DNA of 64,000 nt, from positions 1-64,000 of the forward strand of contig CAYFMT010000005.1 of the NCBI GenBank assembly GCA_964344305.1, given 5' to 3'. Source of the DNA: JABMOV01 sp964344305 (GTDB lineage: Bacteria > Fidelibacterota > Marinisomatia > Marinisomatales > JABMOV01). Positions 53,187 to 62,216 of this stretch are shown here, piece after piece. How positions within the stretch are numbered: the first letter of the stretch is position 1; every line of letters begins with the position of its first letter. The position numbers and the translations under genes are program-made. The notes below the pieces were generated by a model. The model searched no databases. It was given only the letters and a program-made list of their open reading frames with translations, and was not told the DNA's origin.

Positions 53187-54143
53187 ATGAAAGAGGAGAA
53201 GATCACTGTACAGTCAGTGACCGTCAAGCTGGTTACTGATAAACCAGTAAAGAAAACACCCTACCAGGTGAAAGGTGTTTTCATGAGGCATTTTCCCGAT
53301 GAAGAGATTGTCCCCATGCTGGATGGGCGCTATCGGGAAAAGTTCCTTTACCCACGTGTACAGGTAAAAATACTGAATGAACAGATTTACATTCTGGGTA
53401 TTAATGAGGGAGTAGAACCTGTTCTGTCTCTCATTGAAAAGTTTGATTTCCTTGATTTTGGAAATATCACCTTCCAGGTGTTGGGAGCCGATGTGGATAA
53501 GGATGACAATCGATTTCGTCCGACAAACCGCTTGATCCGCTATCGATTTATAACGCCATGGGTGGCCTTGAACCAGATAACAGGGAGCCGCTACAGATTC
53601 CTGAACAATGCAGAAAGAGCGGTTTTTCTTAACCGTTTGCTTGGTCAGAATATCGTTTTTCTTGCCAGGGAAATGGGCATGGATATCGAAAAGAAGATTT
53701 ATACGAAAACATCGCTTACATCCCTGTTCCCAAAACCTGTAGATGAACATAACTGGGGTGCTTTTACCGGTGAATTCCGAACCAATTTCATATTACCCAA
53801 CTACATTGGGGTAGGGAATGGTATTACCCGTGGTTATGGCACCATCTATGGTCTCTTCAATCCGGAAATGTTCCATTTTGAAGAAGGAAATGTAGAGCCT
53901 GAAGCACTTGAGGATTCCGGCGTGGAAGAAATTTCTGCAGAAGACACTGAACTGGAAGAAGTAGACGTTGCGGATGTACCTCAACCCAGAAAACGTCGTA
54001 CGGAAACAGAGAAAAAACCTGCAGGTAAAAGCAGGAAAAAGGTGTTGAGAGAAGAATTTGACATCGAGGAAGAAGACGATCATGCTGATGAGGATGCCAA
54101 GTTTAATCGACCGGAATTTCATCGAAAGCAGCATGACTTATAA
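53187..54143 (+). CDS. Cas6b-like RNA-binding protein with charged tail (no CRISPR)
   Basis: 318 residues. Residues about 5-225 follow the order of Cas6b-type endoribonucleases: KGVFMRHFP, then YPRVQVKI...ILGINEGVEPV, RYRFITPWVALNQITGSRY, ERAVFLNRLLGQNIVFLAREMG, and near 196-221 FRTNFILPNYIGVGNGITRGYGTI, whose glycine-rich loop is a RAMP/Cas6 hallmark. In CRISPR-linked relatives a His-Asn-His segment stands before the YPLIQYK strand; here that place reads VPMLDGR, so cleavage activity is doubtful. Residues 235-318 are an unstructured tail with alternating acidic and basic blocks (EEVDVADV, RKRRTETEKKPAGKSRKK, EEEDDHADED). No CRISPR array or other cas gene is in the window. It is transcribed with rho and, five bases on, an aminotransferase. 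The family match is from memory of sequence pattern. Confidence 0.6.
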   Translation: MKEEKITVQSVTVKLVTDKPVKKTPYQVKGVFMRHFPDEEIVPMLDGRYREKFLYPRVQVKILNEQIYILGINEGVEPVLSLIEKFDFLDFGNITFQVLGADVDKDDNRFRPTNRLIRYRFITPWVALNQITGSRYRFLNNAERAVFLNRLLGQNIVFLAREMGMDIEKKIYTKTSLTSLFPKPVDEHNWGAFTGEFRTNFILPNYIGVGNGITRGYGTIYGLFNPEMFHFEEGNVEPEALEDSGVEEISAEDTELEEVDVADVPQPRKRRTETEKKPAGKSRKKVLREEFDIEEEDDHADEDAKFNRPEFHRKQHDL

Positions 54144-54148
54144 ATCAC

Positions 54149-55345
54149 ATGGCTGAGATTACATTAGCAAATCGCGTTCACAAAGTAAAACCATCCTTCA
54201 CGCTAGAGATGGCAGGGAAAGCGGCGGCATTACGTGAAGCCGGAGAAGATGTTATCAATTTTAGCGTAGGTGAACCGGATTTTAATACACCTGAAAACAT
54301 AAGCAGAGCAGGACAGAAAGCCATCGATGATGGGTTTACCCGATACACTCCCAATCCGGGGTTCATGGACCTCCGAAAGGCTATCTGTACAAAGCTAAGG
54401 CGAGAAAATGACCTGGAAATCCAGCCCACCCAGGTGTTGGTATCCAACGGAGAGAAGCAAAGCCTGTACCTGGCCTGTCAGGCATTATTTCAAGAAGGCG
54501 ATGAGGTGTTAATCTTTACACCGTACTGGGTGTCTTTCCCCGAGTTTGTACATTTGGCTGATGCAACACCGATTCTGGTGAACACGATTGCGGACAAACA
54601 GTTTGAGCCGGATTGGGACGACCTGGAGAATAAAATTACTCAAAATACAAGAGGTGTGATTTTTAACTCACCATCCAACCCAACAGGCGGTGTATGGTCC
54701 GATGAAGCGGTTAGAAAACTGCTTTCACTTGCAGCCAAATACGATTGGACTGTCATTTCTGATGAATGCTATGAGCGTCTCGTGTATGATAACACATTCA
54801 CAAGCGCCGAAAAACTAAATGACGTAAACGCAAGAATTATCACGTGTATGAGTCTGTCTAAAACGTATGCAATGACAGGGTGGCGAGTGGGGTATGCCGT
54901 GGGCGATGAGACCATCATTAAGGCCATGAGCAAAATCCAGGGACAGGCCACTTCATGCGCAAATGCCATTGGACAAAAAGCTGCTATAGAGGCCCTGAAC
55001 GGTGATCAGTCAGCTGTAGAGGAAATGCGTCAAACGTTTCAAAAAAGGCGTGATCTCATTGTGGACCTGTTAAATGACATTCCAGGTGTAAATTGTGCAG
55101 TTCCAGGCGGTGCGTTCTATGTGTTTCCGGATTTTTCTTCGTATCTTGGTAAGAAGGTGGGACAAACCATCATGAAAGATACATTCGATATTTCAGGCTA
55201 TATCCTTGACACGGCAAAGGTCGTTACTGTCCCGGGTGATGGCTTTGGAGCAAAAGGTCACATCCGTTTTTCATTTGCAACGGGAATAGATCAAATCCGT
55301 GAAGGGGTTTCACGGGTAAAAAAAGTTTTAACACATTTAGACTAG
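54149..55345 (+). CDS. class I aminotransferase (aspartate aminotransferase-like)
   Basis: A 398-residue PLP enzyme of the Thermus-type aspartate/prephenate aminotransferase group. VINFSVGEPDFNTPENI, YTPNPGFMDLRKAI, FNSPSNPTGGVW, the lysine motif SLSKTYAMTGWRVGY and the C-terminal HIRFSFAT arginine are present. It probably uses aspartate and 2-oxoglutarate, though aromatic or prephenate substrates are possible. Starts five bases after the Cas6-like gene. Confidence 0.9.
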   Translation: MAEITLANRVHKVKPSFTLEMAGKAAALREAGEDVINFSVGEPDFNTPENISRAGQKAIDDGFTRYTPNPGFMDLRKAICTKLRRENDLEIQPTQVLVSNGEKQSLYLACQALFQEGDEVLIFTPYWVSFPEFVHLADATPILVNTIADKQFEPDWDDLENKITQNTRGVIFNSPSNPTGGVWSDEAVRKLLSLAAKYDWTVISDECYERLVYDNTFTSAEKLNDVNARIITCMSLSKTYAMTGWRVGYAVGDETIIKAMSKIQGQATSCANAIGQKAAIEALNGDQSAVEEMRQTFQKRRDLIVDLLNDIPGVNCAVPGGAFYVFPDFSSYLGKKVGQTIMKDTFDISGYILDTAKVVTVPGDGFGAKGHIRFSFATGIDQIREGVSRVKKVLTHLD

Positions 55346-55361
55346 AAAAAAGGAGTGTTCG

Positions 55362-55562
55362 ATGAAACCGAATATTCATCCTGAATACAAAATGGGGACG
55401 GTACACTGCGTTTGCGGAAACACGTTCGAAGTGTACAGCACGATGGGCGACCAGCGTGTTGAAATCTGTAATCAGTGTCATCCGTTTTTTACCGGTAAGC
55501 AGAAATTGATTGATACGGCTGGTCGTATCGAACAATTCCAGAAAAAATACGGTAAGAAATAA
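55362..55562 (+). CDS. rpmE: 50S ribosomal protein L31 (zinc-binding type)
   Basis: 66 residues, complete. MKPNIHPEY starts it. The four zinc cysteines lie in CVCGN and CNQCHPFFTG, marking the C+ form, and the C-terminus LIDTAGRIEQFQKKYGKK is canonical. AAGGAG lies seven bases before the ATG. A terminator follows directly. Confidence 0.97.
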   Translation: MKPNIHPEYKMGTVHCVCGNTFEVYSTMGDQRVEICNQCHPFFTGKQKLIDTAGRIEQFQKKYGKK

Positions 55563-55578
55563 CCACAACTACCATATT

Positions 55579-55616
55579 GGCTTCCCGATACCAATTTAAT
55601 TGGGGAGCCTTTTTAT
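55579..55616 (+). terminator. terminator overlapping ribosome site of next gene
   Basis: An 8-bp stem (GGCTTCCC 55579-55586 with GGGGAGCC 55602-55609, one G-T pair) is followed by five T. The only Shine-Dalgarno-like sequence for the next gene, GGGGAG at 55602-55607, is inside the right arm, and that gene's ATG is at 55618. Confidence 0.75.
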
Positions 55617-55617
55617 T

Positions 55618-56577
55618 ATGAAAAAGTTTATCCATCTCATTGTTGCCAAACCATCTATCCTTGTAGGTGGTCAAGCCGTCATCGAAGGTGTCATGATGCG
55701 TGTCCCGGGTGCTTATGCAACTGCAGTACGCTCACCTGAGGGCGATATCAAAGTTGAGCGCCACGAATTCACGTCGAAAGCTGAGTCATCCTCCTTCTGG
55801 AAAAAGCCAGTTTTACGTGGTATTATAGGGTTGTTTGAAGCCATGAGGATTGGGTTCCGCACATTGCAATGGTCCGCCGATATTGCTATGCCGGAAGAAG
55901 CAGGAAAAGATAGTTCTACGGGGAATTTTTTCTCCACATTGTTTGCTGTTTTACTGGCAATAACACTATTCATGATCATTCCATATAGTCTTACAACCTA
56001 TGTATTTCATTTGGAAAAAGCTGCCCTGTCTTTCAATTTGGTGGCAGGTATATTGCGCATAACCTTTTTCATTCTGTATCTATTGATTATTTCATTGTTG
56101 AGTGATGTAAAACGATTATTCATGAATCATGGCGCGGAACACAAGGTTGTATACAATTTTGAATCTGGAAAGGAAATATCCATTCCAAATGCTCAATCCT
56201 TTCCTACACAACATCCACGGTGTGGTACCAGCTTCATGTTTATCGTCTTGCTTATTGCCATTCTGGTATTTGCATTGATTGATACCGCAGCAATTGCGCT
56301 GATAGGAGAATTATCAATCCCTGTACGCCTGCTGCTTCACTTACCCCTCATCCCACTTGTTGCAGGGGTTTCGTACGAAGGTATTAAAATCACATCTCGT
56401 CACGGTGAAAAGGGGATTTTCAGGGTATTGCGTGCTCCGGGTTTATGGCTTCAGAATATCACCACAAAACAACCTGAGGATGGGATGGTGGAAGTGGCCA
56501 TTACGGCCCTGAAAGAAGCCTTCGGAGATAAACTGAAAGATTTTGAAGGAAAAACTTTCAAGGCGGATGCTGTGTAA
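55618..56577 (+). CDS. DUF1385 (YqhQ-like) membrane protein
   Basis: A 319-residue membrane protein. VGGQAVIEGVMMRVPGAYATAVR is the DUF1385 N-terminal hallmark. Several membrane helices (about 102-125, 137-160, 200-225, 235-260) and the conserved NHGAEHKVVYNFE and FPTQHPRCGTSF follow. Function unknown. The position between rpmE and prfA is conserved in many bacteria (established as a recurring order), which suggests a link with translation or only a shared transcript. Start at ATG 55618; a longer frame from 55600 begins inside the terminator. Confidence 0.88.
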   Translation: MKKFIHLIVAKPSILVGGQAVIEGVMMRVPGAYATAVRSPEGDIKVERHEFTSKAESSSFWKKPVLRGIIGLFEAMRIGFRTLQWSADIAMPEEAGKDSSTGNFFSTLFAVLLAITLFMIIPYSLTTYVFHLEKAALSFNLVAGILRITFFILYLLIISLLSDVKRLFMNHGAEHKVVYNFESGKEISIPNAQSFPTQHPRCGTSFMFIVLLIAILVFALIDTAAIALIGELSIPVRLLLHLPLIPLVAGVSYEGIKITSRHGEKGIFRVLRAPGLWLQNITTKQPEDGMVEVAITALKEAFGDKLKDFEGKTFKADAV

Positions 56578-57644
56578 TGGAAGATAAACTTCACCAGATA
56601 ATCGCTCGCTATACAAAACTCGGTGAAAATATGGCAGATCCAGAGGTTCTGTCAGACCAAAACAGATTGAAGGAAACAGCACAGGAACACAGCCATCTGG
56701 AACCCATCGTAAAATGTGCGCAGGAATATTTGGGGATCGCAGAAAGAATCCGGGATGACAGGGACATTCTTGAAGGATCGGATCCAGAATTGAAGGAACT
56801 GGTCCAGGAAGAATTGCCAGGACTTGAAGAAGACTTACTTGAGATTGAAGAAAAGTTAAAAGTACTGATGCTGCCCCGAGATCCCAACGATGATAAGAAT
56901 ATCATTGTAGAAATCCGTGCAGGCACAGGCGGAGATGAAGCAGGGCTGTTTGCAGCTGATCTCTTCCGCATGTATTCACGTTTCGCTGAACGGTCCAGTT
57001 GGAAGACAGAAGTAATGGAAACCAACGCTACCGGAGTTGGTGGCATGAAAGAGGTTGTATTTTCAGTTCAGGGAACCGGTGTCTACGGATTGATGAAGTT
57101 CGAAAGCGGTGTCCATCGGGTTCAGCGCGTCCCAAAGACTGAAGCGGGAGGGAGAGTACACACGTCCGCCGCCACAGTTGCAGTGTTACCTGAGGCCGAA
57201 GAAGCAGATGTACAGGTAAACGAGGGTGATTTGAAAATTGACACCTACCGAGCAAGCGGTGCCGGTGGACAGCATGTAAATAAAACCGAATCAGCCATTC
57301 GCATTACTCATTTACCAACAGGACTTGTTGTGACCTGCCAGGATGAGTCTTCACAACATAAAAACCGTGCAGCCGCCATGAAGGTTCTTCGATCTCGGTT
57401 ACTGGCTCAGGAACAGGAACGAATCGCCACAGAAAGAGCAGAGGAGCGAAAACTCCAGGTCAGCACAGGCGATCGATCCGCCAAAATCCGGACATACAAT
57501 TTCCCCCAGGGACGAATTACCGATCACCGCATAAATCTCACTCTTTATCAACTGGAAGCGGCACTGGATGGTGATCTGTCAGAATTAATTGAACAGTTGA
57601 GACTTGCAGATCAGCAGGAACGGCTGGCTGCGGTAGGCGAATAG
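56577..57644 (+). CDS. prfA: peptide chain release factor 1
   Basis: 355 residues (E. coli 360). The class I release-factor GGQ motif lies in RASGAGGQHVNKTESAIR. EIRAGTGGDEAGLFAADL and HRVQRVPKTEAGGRVHTSA are RF1/RF2 core, and the residues after VPKTE fit RF1 (UAA/UAG recognition). No internal frameshift site, as in RF2, is needed. It overlaps the DUF1385 gene by one base. No prmC follows; the convergent lpxK gene starts the next block. Confidence 0.95.
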   Translation: MEDKLHQIIARYTKLGENMADPEVLSDQNRLKETAQEHSHLEPIVKCAQEYLGIAERIRDDRDILEGSDPELKELVQEELPGLEEDLLEIEEKLKVLMLPRDPNDDKNIIVEIRAGTGGDEAGLFAADLFRMYSRFAERSSWKTEVMETNATGVGGMKEVVFSVQGTGVYGLMKFESGVHRVQRVPKTEAGGRVHTSAATVAVLPEAEEADVQVNEGDLKIDTYRASGAGGQHVNKTESAIRITHLPTGLVVTCQDESSQHKNRAAAMKVLRSRLLAQEQERIATERAEERKLQVSTGDRSAKIRTYNFPQGRITDHRINLTLYQLEAALDGDLSELIEQLRLADQQERLAAVGE

Positions 57645-57658
57645 ATTCCTCTATCCGT

Positions 57659-58672
57659 TCAATTTCTTTTTTCCATCCCCGACAGAATTAATCGCTTCAG
57701 TTCCTCTGGAATTTCCATGGATAAATCCAGTGTATAGACTGGAAAACGGGGTGACAATGATGCGATCTTGACCCAATCCTTCTCTGTACAGATTATTCCA
57801 CCACAGCCAAATCTGTCCATGGCGTCCTTTATTTTTTCCATGTCCCGCTTTGTATAGGGATGATGATCCCTGTATTTCATTTCATAACCAATAGAAAGTC
57901 CCTGTTGTCTGAGGGCTGATTGGAAAGATTCGGGATCAGCGATACCGCAAACCAAGAGGAGAGGCTTCGTGGTTTCATTTCCAGATACCAGTCGCCGGGT
58001 GGTGGAAAACCGTGGCGAGAAAACAGGTAGAGTTAATTCATCCAGTTTCTTTACAAGGAATGGAGGAGGTGTGTAAGAATCCGTTTTGGTCACCACAATT
58101 CCACTGGATCGAGACGTGCCTTTCCAGGGTTCTCGCAATTTTCCTGCCGGGATTAACCAATGATCCGATCTTTTGTCCCCAGCATTCACCAACACCAGAT
58201 CTATGTCGCGATACACGGGTCGATGCTGGAAGGCATCATCCAGTAGAATTATTTTTGTGTTAAACTTGTCTATGAGTGTCTGCCCTCCATGAAACCTGTT
58301 TTGATCAACCACAATTGGAATACCTTTTGTCTGAAGGGCAAACATTGCTGGTTCATCACCAGAATCTTCCCAGTCACCGATTAGACCAGCTCCATTAGAA
58401 ACCACATGAGTTCCAGTGGTTCTCCTTTTATAGCCGCGACTCAAAATACCTACCGAAAACCCAAGAGATTGTAACCACACAGCAAGGGCAACAACCACCG
58501 GAGACTTTCCAGTTCCGCCTGTGGTAATATTTCCAACACTGATAACAAAGGCAGGCAGTCTATGAATGGATTTCCATCCTAATGTATACAGCATATTTCT
58601 GATAACAATGACCAGTCCATATATAAGGGACAAAGGGCTGAGTAGAATTCGCAGGCTAACCAACACGTTCAT
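57659..58672 (-). CDS. lpxK: tetraacyldisaccharide 4'-kinase
   Basis: A 337-residue inner-membrane kinase that phosphorylates the 4' position of lipid A disaccharide. An N-terminal membrane helix (about 1-25), the P-loop VGNITTGGTGKSP, GILSRGYKRR, DDAFQHR and the terminal CTEKDWVKI are typical. ATG 58672 overlaps the acyltransferase gene by 17 bases; the longer frame to 58765 adds residues foreign to the family. Last gene of the lipid A operon. Confidence 0.92.
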   Translation of the reverse strand: MNVLVSLRILLSPLSLIYGLVIVIRNMLYTLGWKSIHRLPAFVISVGNITTGGTGKSPVVVALAVWLQSLGFSVGILSRGYKRRTTGTHVVSNGAGLIGDWEDSGDEPAMFALQTKGIPIVVDQNRFHGGQTLIDKFNTKIILLDDAFQHRPVYRDIDLVLVNAGDKRSDHWLIPAGKLREPWKGTSRSSGIVVTKTDSYTPPPFLVKKLDELTLPVFSPRFSTTRRLVSGNETTKPLLLVCGIADPESFQSALRQQGLSIGYEMKYRDHHPYTKRDMEKIKDAMDRFGCGGIICTEKDWVKIASLSPRFPVYTLDLSMEIPEELKRLILSGMEKRN

Positions 58673-59285
58673 CCACAACCCGTGATAGTGAATCCAGGGA
58701 TTCTTTGAGTCGTTGCTGAGCATCTGCCTCATGCTCATCCCTGCTAAAGAAAAGAGGTTCTCCATATATCATTTCAATTCGACTAAATGGCTGGGCGACA
58801 AAAAATGTATCCCAGTTTGTAAATCCCCACCGACGCGTGGATTGCGCACTGACAGGAAGGATGGTCGCCCCGGTTAGCTGGGCCGCTTTTACGGTGCCGG
58901 GTTTTGGCTCTAGCGCAGGGCCTTTGGGTCCATCTGGTGTTATGAACAAGACACTTCCAGAAACTTTCAACGCCTTCACGATGTGCTTGAATGCATCGAG
59001 GCCCCCCTCTGAACTTGAACCGCGTATCATTTTCCATTTCATTCGTTCGGAAATTTGTGATATTAATTCAGCATCAGCGTGAGTGCCTGCCAGGGCATAA
59101 TATCCAAGATACCCCAGGGAAATCCATGGCATGAGCAAGCGACCATGCCATACGGCAATGATGACGGATTTATTCTGGGAAACCAATGCATCCAGCCGTT
59201 CCTGTCCCTCTATACTCCATCGACATGTAGCGTAGATAGAACGTAACAGCCACTTTGCCAAAATCACCTTGATAGCATTGATCAC
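58656..59285 (-). CDS. DUF374 lysophospholipid acyltransferase-like protein
   Basis: 209 residues. SVIIAVWHGRLLMPW and GSSSEGGLDAFKHIVKALK followed by ITPDGPKGPALEPKPGTVKAAQLTGA are the DUF374 pattern, which resembles LpxL-type acyltransferases. An N-terminal hydrophobic segment may anchor it at the membrane. The start is GTG overlapping the lpxB stop. Placed between lpxB and lpxK, it could add a late acyl chain to lipid A; that role is inferred. Confidence 0.85.
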   Translation of the reverse strand: MINAIKVILAKWLLRSIYATCRWSIEGQERLDALVSQNKSVIIAVWHGRLLMPWISLGYLGYYALAGTHADAELISQISERMKWKMIRGSSSEGGLDAFKHIVKALKVSGSVLFITPDGPKGPALEPKPGTVKAAQLTGATILPVSAQSTRRWGFTNWDTFFVAQPFSRIEMIYGEPLFFSRDEHEADAQQRLKESLDSLSRVVDERVG

Positions 59286-60409
59286 AACAAATTCATCCTG
59301 TTGAGTATGGTATCAGCGGTGCGATCATACACACCGGGGGCCCCCAGGGATCTACGGATTTTGTCATATCCCTGCAACATGGCTTTGCGTTCAGTTGTTT
59401 TAGTAAGGAGGGGTATGAGTGCCGAGGCAATATCGTGTGGAACCATATCATTCTGGAGGAACTCAGGCACCACCCTGTCATCAGCTATAAGATTTGCCAT
59501 GGATGCATGTGGCACATTCACGAGTGCTTTGGCCAAAAGCCAACTCAAACCAGAAAGTTTGTAACACACAACTGCAGGCGTGTCCATCACAGCTGATTCA
59601 AGCGTCACCGTTCCAGAGGAAGCGAGGGCAGCAGTGGACCCATGAATGGCGGAAGAAATATCTTCAGTCTCTACATGGATAAACTCTGGAATGGGGTTGA
59701 CCTGTACGCCCGGAGCTTTTCCAAGAACAGTCTGGACATCGGGAATTGACAGTCGGATTTCATGGATTGTTTGCATGAAAACAGGCCAGTGTCGTTCAAT
59801 TTCCTGTTGCCGACTTCCGGGCAATAAAATGAGAATTGGTTTATCTACCTGCAGATTGTGTCGCTCATAAAATGCGGATACGTCCCGGGAATTAATCCGT
59901 TTTTCGATAAAGGGATGCCCTACATAGTCAACGGTTAAACCTCTCTGCCGAAACCATTCAAGCTCAAACGGGAAAATGGATATGGGTTGGTCTATTTTTT
60001 CCTTCAACACCCGTATCCGTTTTTCTTTCCATGCCCAGACCTGAGGTAAGATAAAATACGTGATAGGAATCCCCAGATAAGCAAGCCGCTTTGCAAGGCG
60101 AAGATTAAAACCAGGATAATCGATGAGAATAATTCTATCAGGTCGTGTATCAATGATTCTTTTCGTGGTGATATTCATGACATGATTTAGATAGGGCAAA
60201 TGACGCAGGACTTCAAAAAACCCCATCATGGATAGCGAGTCTATGTGTTCTATGATGTCAAGTCCTTCTCCAATCATTAAGTCTCCGCCATGACCCATAA
60301 ATGATATCCCTGGGGATTTTCTTTTCATGGCTGCCATGAGTTGTGCCCCATGAATATCACCAGATTGTTCACCGGCAACGATAAATATTTTCTGGGAAGT
60401 TTTTATCAT
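59282..60409 (-). CDS. lpxB: lipid-A-disaccharide synthase
   Basis: A 375-residue family 19 glycosyltransferase that condenses UDP-2,3-diacylglucosamine with lipid X. IFIVAGEQSGDIHGAQLMAAM, FMGHGGDLM, MGFFEVLRHLPYL, IDYPGFNLRLAK, YFILPQVWAWKEKR and LPGSRQQEI are diagnostic. The 125 bases between its start and the end of the methyltransferase gene contain no other gene. Confidence 0.95.
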   Translation of the reverse strand: MIKTSQKIFIVAGEQSGDIHGAQLMAAMKRKSPGISFMGHGGDLMIGEGLDIIEHIDSLSMMGFFEVLRHLPYLNHVMNITTKRIIDTRPDRIILIDYPGFNLRLAKRLAYLGIPITYFILPQVWAWKEKRIRVLKEKIDQPISIFPFELEWFRQRGLTVDYVGHPFIEKRINSRDVSAFYERHNLQVDKPILILLPGSRQQEIERHWPVFMQTIHEIRLSIPDVQTVLGKAPGVQVNPIPEFIHVETEDISSAIHGSTAALASSGTVTLESAVMDTPAVVCYKLSGLSWLLAKALVNVPHASMANLIADDRVVPEFLQNDMVPHDIASALIPLLTKTTERKAMLQGYDKIRRSLGAPGVYDRTADTILNRMNLL

Positions 60410-60534
60410 ATCCTAGGTGAATTTAGGACTTGAAGAGAGTCATAAAGGGATTCCATTTTGAAAATTATACTTTTGAGAAATTACGGGATGGTCTCAGGCG
60501 AGAATATATAGCAATGAAAATCAGAACATGCTTT

Positions 60535-61107
60535 TTAAAACAGGCTTCGAATCCACAGAATGATGAGAATGAAACCAATATTCTGCAACGTGCGTTTTTC
60601 CGTTTTAAAGGTATTTTTCCAGGATGCAGGATGTCGATCATCATCGTTTTTCCATGGCAGGATTCGCGGAATGAGTGCAGGTACAAAATGCCGATACGTT
60701 TCATAGGTCTCACCAAAGAGGTTCACAAGGGTCTCTTCTTCCAGATTCACAATCAGCAAATATTGAATGGTGAAGAACAGCCAGGTTAGGATCAGCATTC
60801 CCCAAATATTTGAAGCGCCTGCAATGAGCACAATACCGGTGTACATGATCATGTTGCCAACATAGAGAGGATTGCGCACGTAGGCGTAGGGTCCAGCGGT
60901 ACACAGGGATGGGGCTCCCACCTTTGTTGTCCGGGTGGCTCCTCCAGCATATCGAACAGCGTTTAGCCTGACCCACTCTCCTGCAACAAGAATGAGCAGA
61001 CCAAACATGGACATGGGCCATGAAGGCTGAGAGTACAGGATGATGAGCAGTGCCAGGGGTACAGGTGTGTAACTGCGGTACGTAAAAAAGAAATTCCGAA
61101 TATCCAT
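60535..61107 (-). CDS. isoprenylcysteine methyltransferase-like membrane protein
   Basis: 190 residues with four or five membrane helices. LCTAGPYAYVRNPLYVGNMIMY and EEETLVNLFGETYETYRHFVPALIP are the ICMT/phospholipid-methyltransferase (PEMT-like) signature, with the SAM site in R-N-P-x-Y and E-E. It methylates an unknown small or lipid substrate. One base separates it from the oxidoreductase gene upstream, and it lies ahead of lpxB, so a lipid substrate is plausible. Confidence 0.85.
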   Translation of the reverse strand: MDIRNFFFTYRSYTPVPLALLIILYSQPSWPMSMFGLLILVAGEWVRLNAVRYAGGATRTTKVGAPSLCTAGPYAYVRNPLYVGNMIMYTGIVLIAGASNIWGMLILTWLFFTIQYLLIVNLEEETLVNLFGETYETYRHFVPALIPRILPWKNDDDRHPASWKNTFKTEKRTLQNIGFILIILWIRSLF

Positions 61108-61108
61108 A

Positions 61109-62083
61109 TCAGTGTATATCCTCGATAATCATATCATGAATTTTGATGGCCACATCCAGTGCATCTCTCCCGGCTTGACCATCAACGATTGGTTTTTCCT
61201 GTCCGCGTATGGATCGAACAAAATTTGTCAGCTCCATTTCCATGGCATCAAAAGATTTTACAGGAGGTTTTTCATAGGCGATCTCACGGTTTCGTCCATT
61301 ATTGAGTAACGGAGCAGTGAGAATCGCATCCGGATCCTTCTGGTCAGACTCAAGCACCCTGTAAACCTCCGAAAGTCCCTGGAGAAAATCAATGGTGATA
61401 TACAGATCCTTCTGAAAAATTTTGAATTTTCGCACTTTATCCTTGGCAATTCGGCTTGATGTAAGGCTCACAACCGTACCGTTTTCAAATCGCATTCGAG
61501 CATTGGCAATATCCACAGAGTCTGTCATGATGGACACACCACTGGCACGGAGATTCTTCAAGGGAGCATTCACAAGCGCAAGGATGATATCGATATCGTG
61601 GATCATGAGATCAAGTACAACAGGTACTTCAGTTCCCCTTATGGTGTAGGGGGCCAATCGCTGAACTTCAATGTACTTTGGTTCAATCTGTATTCCCTTT
61701 AATGCCATTAATGCAGGATTCAGACGCTCTATATGTCCCACCTGTATGAGAGTCCCATATTCAGATGCGAGGGCCAAAAGTGAATCGGCCTCTTCCAGTG
61801 ACTGTGTAATGGGCTTCTCTATAAAAACATGTTTACCAGATTTGATGGCAGTAACAGCGATTTCATAGTGAAGTGGTGTTGGTGTTACAATGGATACGGC
61901 ATCCGTATTATCCAGTATGGCTCCCAGGGATGGAAATGCAGCTGAGTTAGTTGCCCGGGAAATTTGTTTGGCGCGATCCTTATCAATATCATAAACACCA
62001 GCAAACTCTATGTCCTTCATGCGGGCATAATGCTTTGCATGATGTTGTCCCAGATGCCCTACTCCAATTACACCAACTCTCAT
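61109..62083 (-). CDS. Gfo/Idh/MocA-family oxidoreductase (GnnA candidate)
   Basis: A 324-residue NAD(P)-dependent enzyme. VGVIGVGHLGQHHAKHY is the Rossmann loop, EKPITQSLEEAD the catalytic E-K-P motif, and HIERLNPAL with DLMIHDIDI the substrate site. ATG 62083 has GGAT seven bases before it; a TTG at 62092 is less likely. In some bacteria a relative, GnnA, oxidises UDP-GlcNAc at C3 for 3-amino lipid A. The lipid A context makes that possible here, but the partner transaminase GnnB and lpxA are not in the window. Confidence 0.82.
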   Translation of the reverse strand: MRVGVIGVGHLGQHHAKHYARMKDIEFAGVYDIDKDRAKQISRATNSAAFPSLGAILDNTDAVSIVTPTPLHYEIAVTAIKSGKHVFIEKPITQSLEEADSLLALASEYGTLIQVGHIERLNPALMALKGIQIEPKYIEVQRLAPYTIRGTEVPVVLDLMIHDIDIILALVNAPLKNLRASGVSIMTDSVDIANARMRFENGTVVSLTSSRIAKDKVRKFKIFQKDLYITIDFLQGLSEVYRVLESDQKDPDAILTAPLLNNGRNREIAYEKPPVKSFDAMEMELTNFVRSIRGQEKPIVDGQAGRDALDVAIKIHDMIIEDIH

Positions 62084-62216
62084 TGAACACAATCCTTTAG
62101 TTTTGAAATCAATGGCATGAAATTACTTCAAAAAAGTAAGTTGGGTTATGTGGATAAGTATTAAATCGGCCAAGCATTATTACTCGATTATTTTATAAAA
62201 GTCGCAAAAAGAAAAC

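Noticed and set aside
53214..53750. Open frame of about 178 codons antisense to the Cas6-like gene
   Set aside because: The plus-strand product has clear family order and a good ribosome site; the antisense frame has neither.
60430..60789. Open frame of about 119 codons covering the gap upstream of lpxB
   Set aside because: Most of it is antisense to the methyltransferase gene, and its sequence is not protein-like; the 125-base gap shows nothing else.
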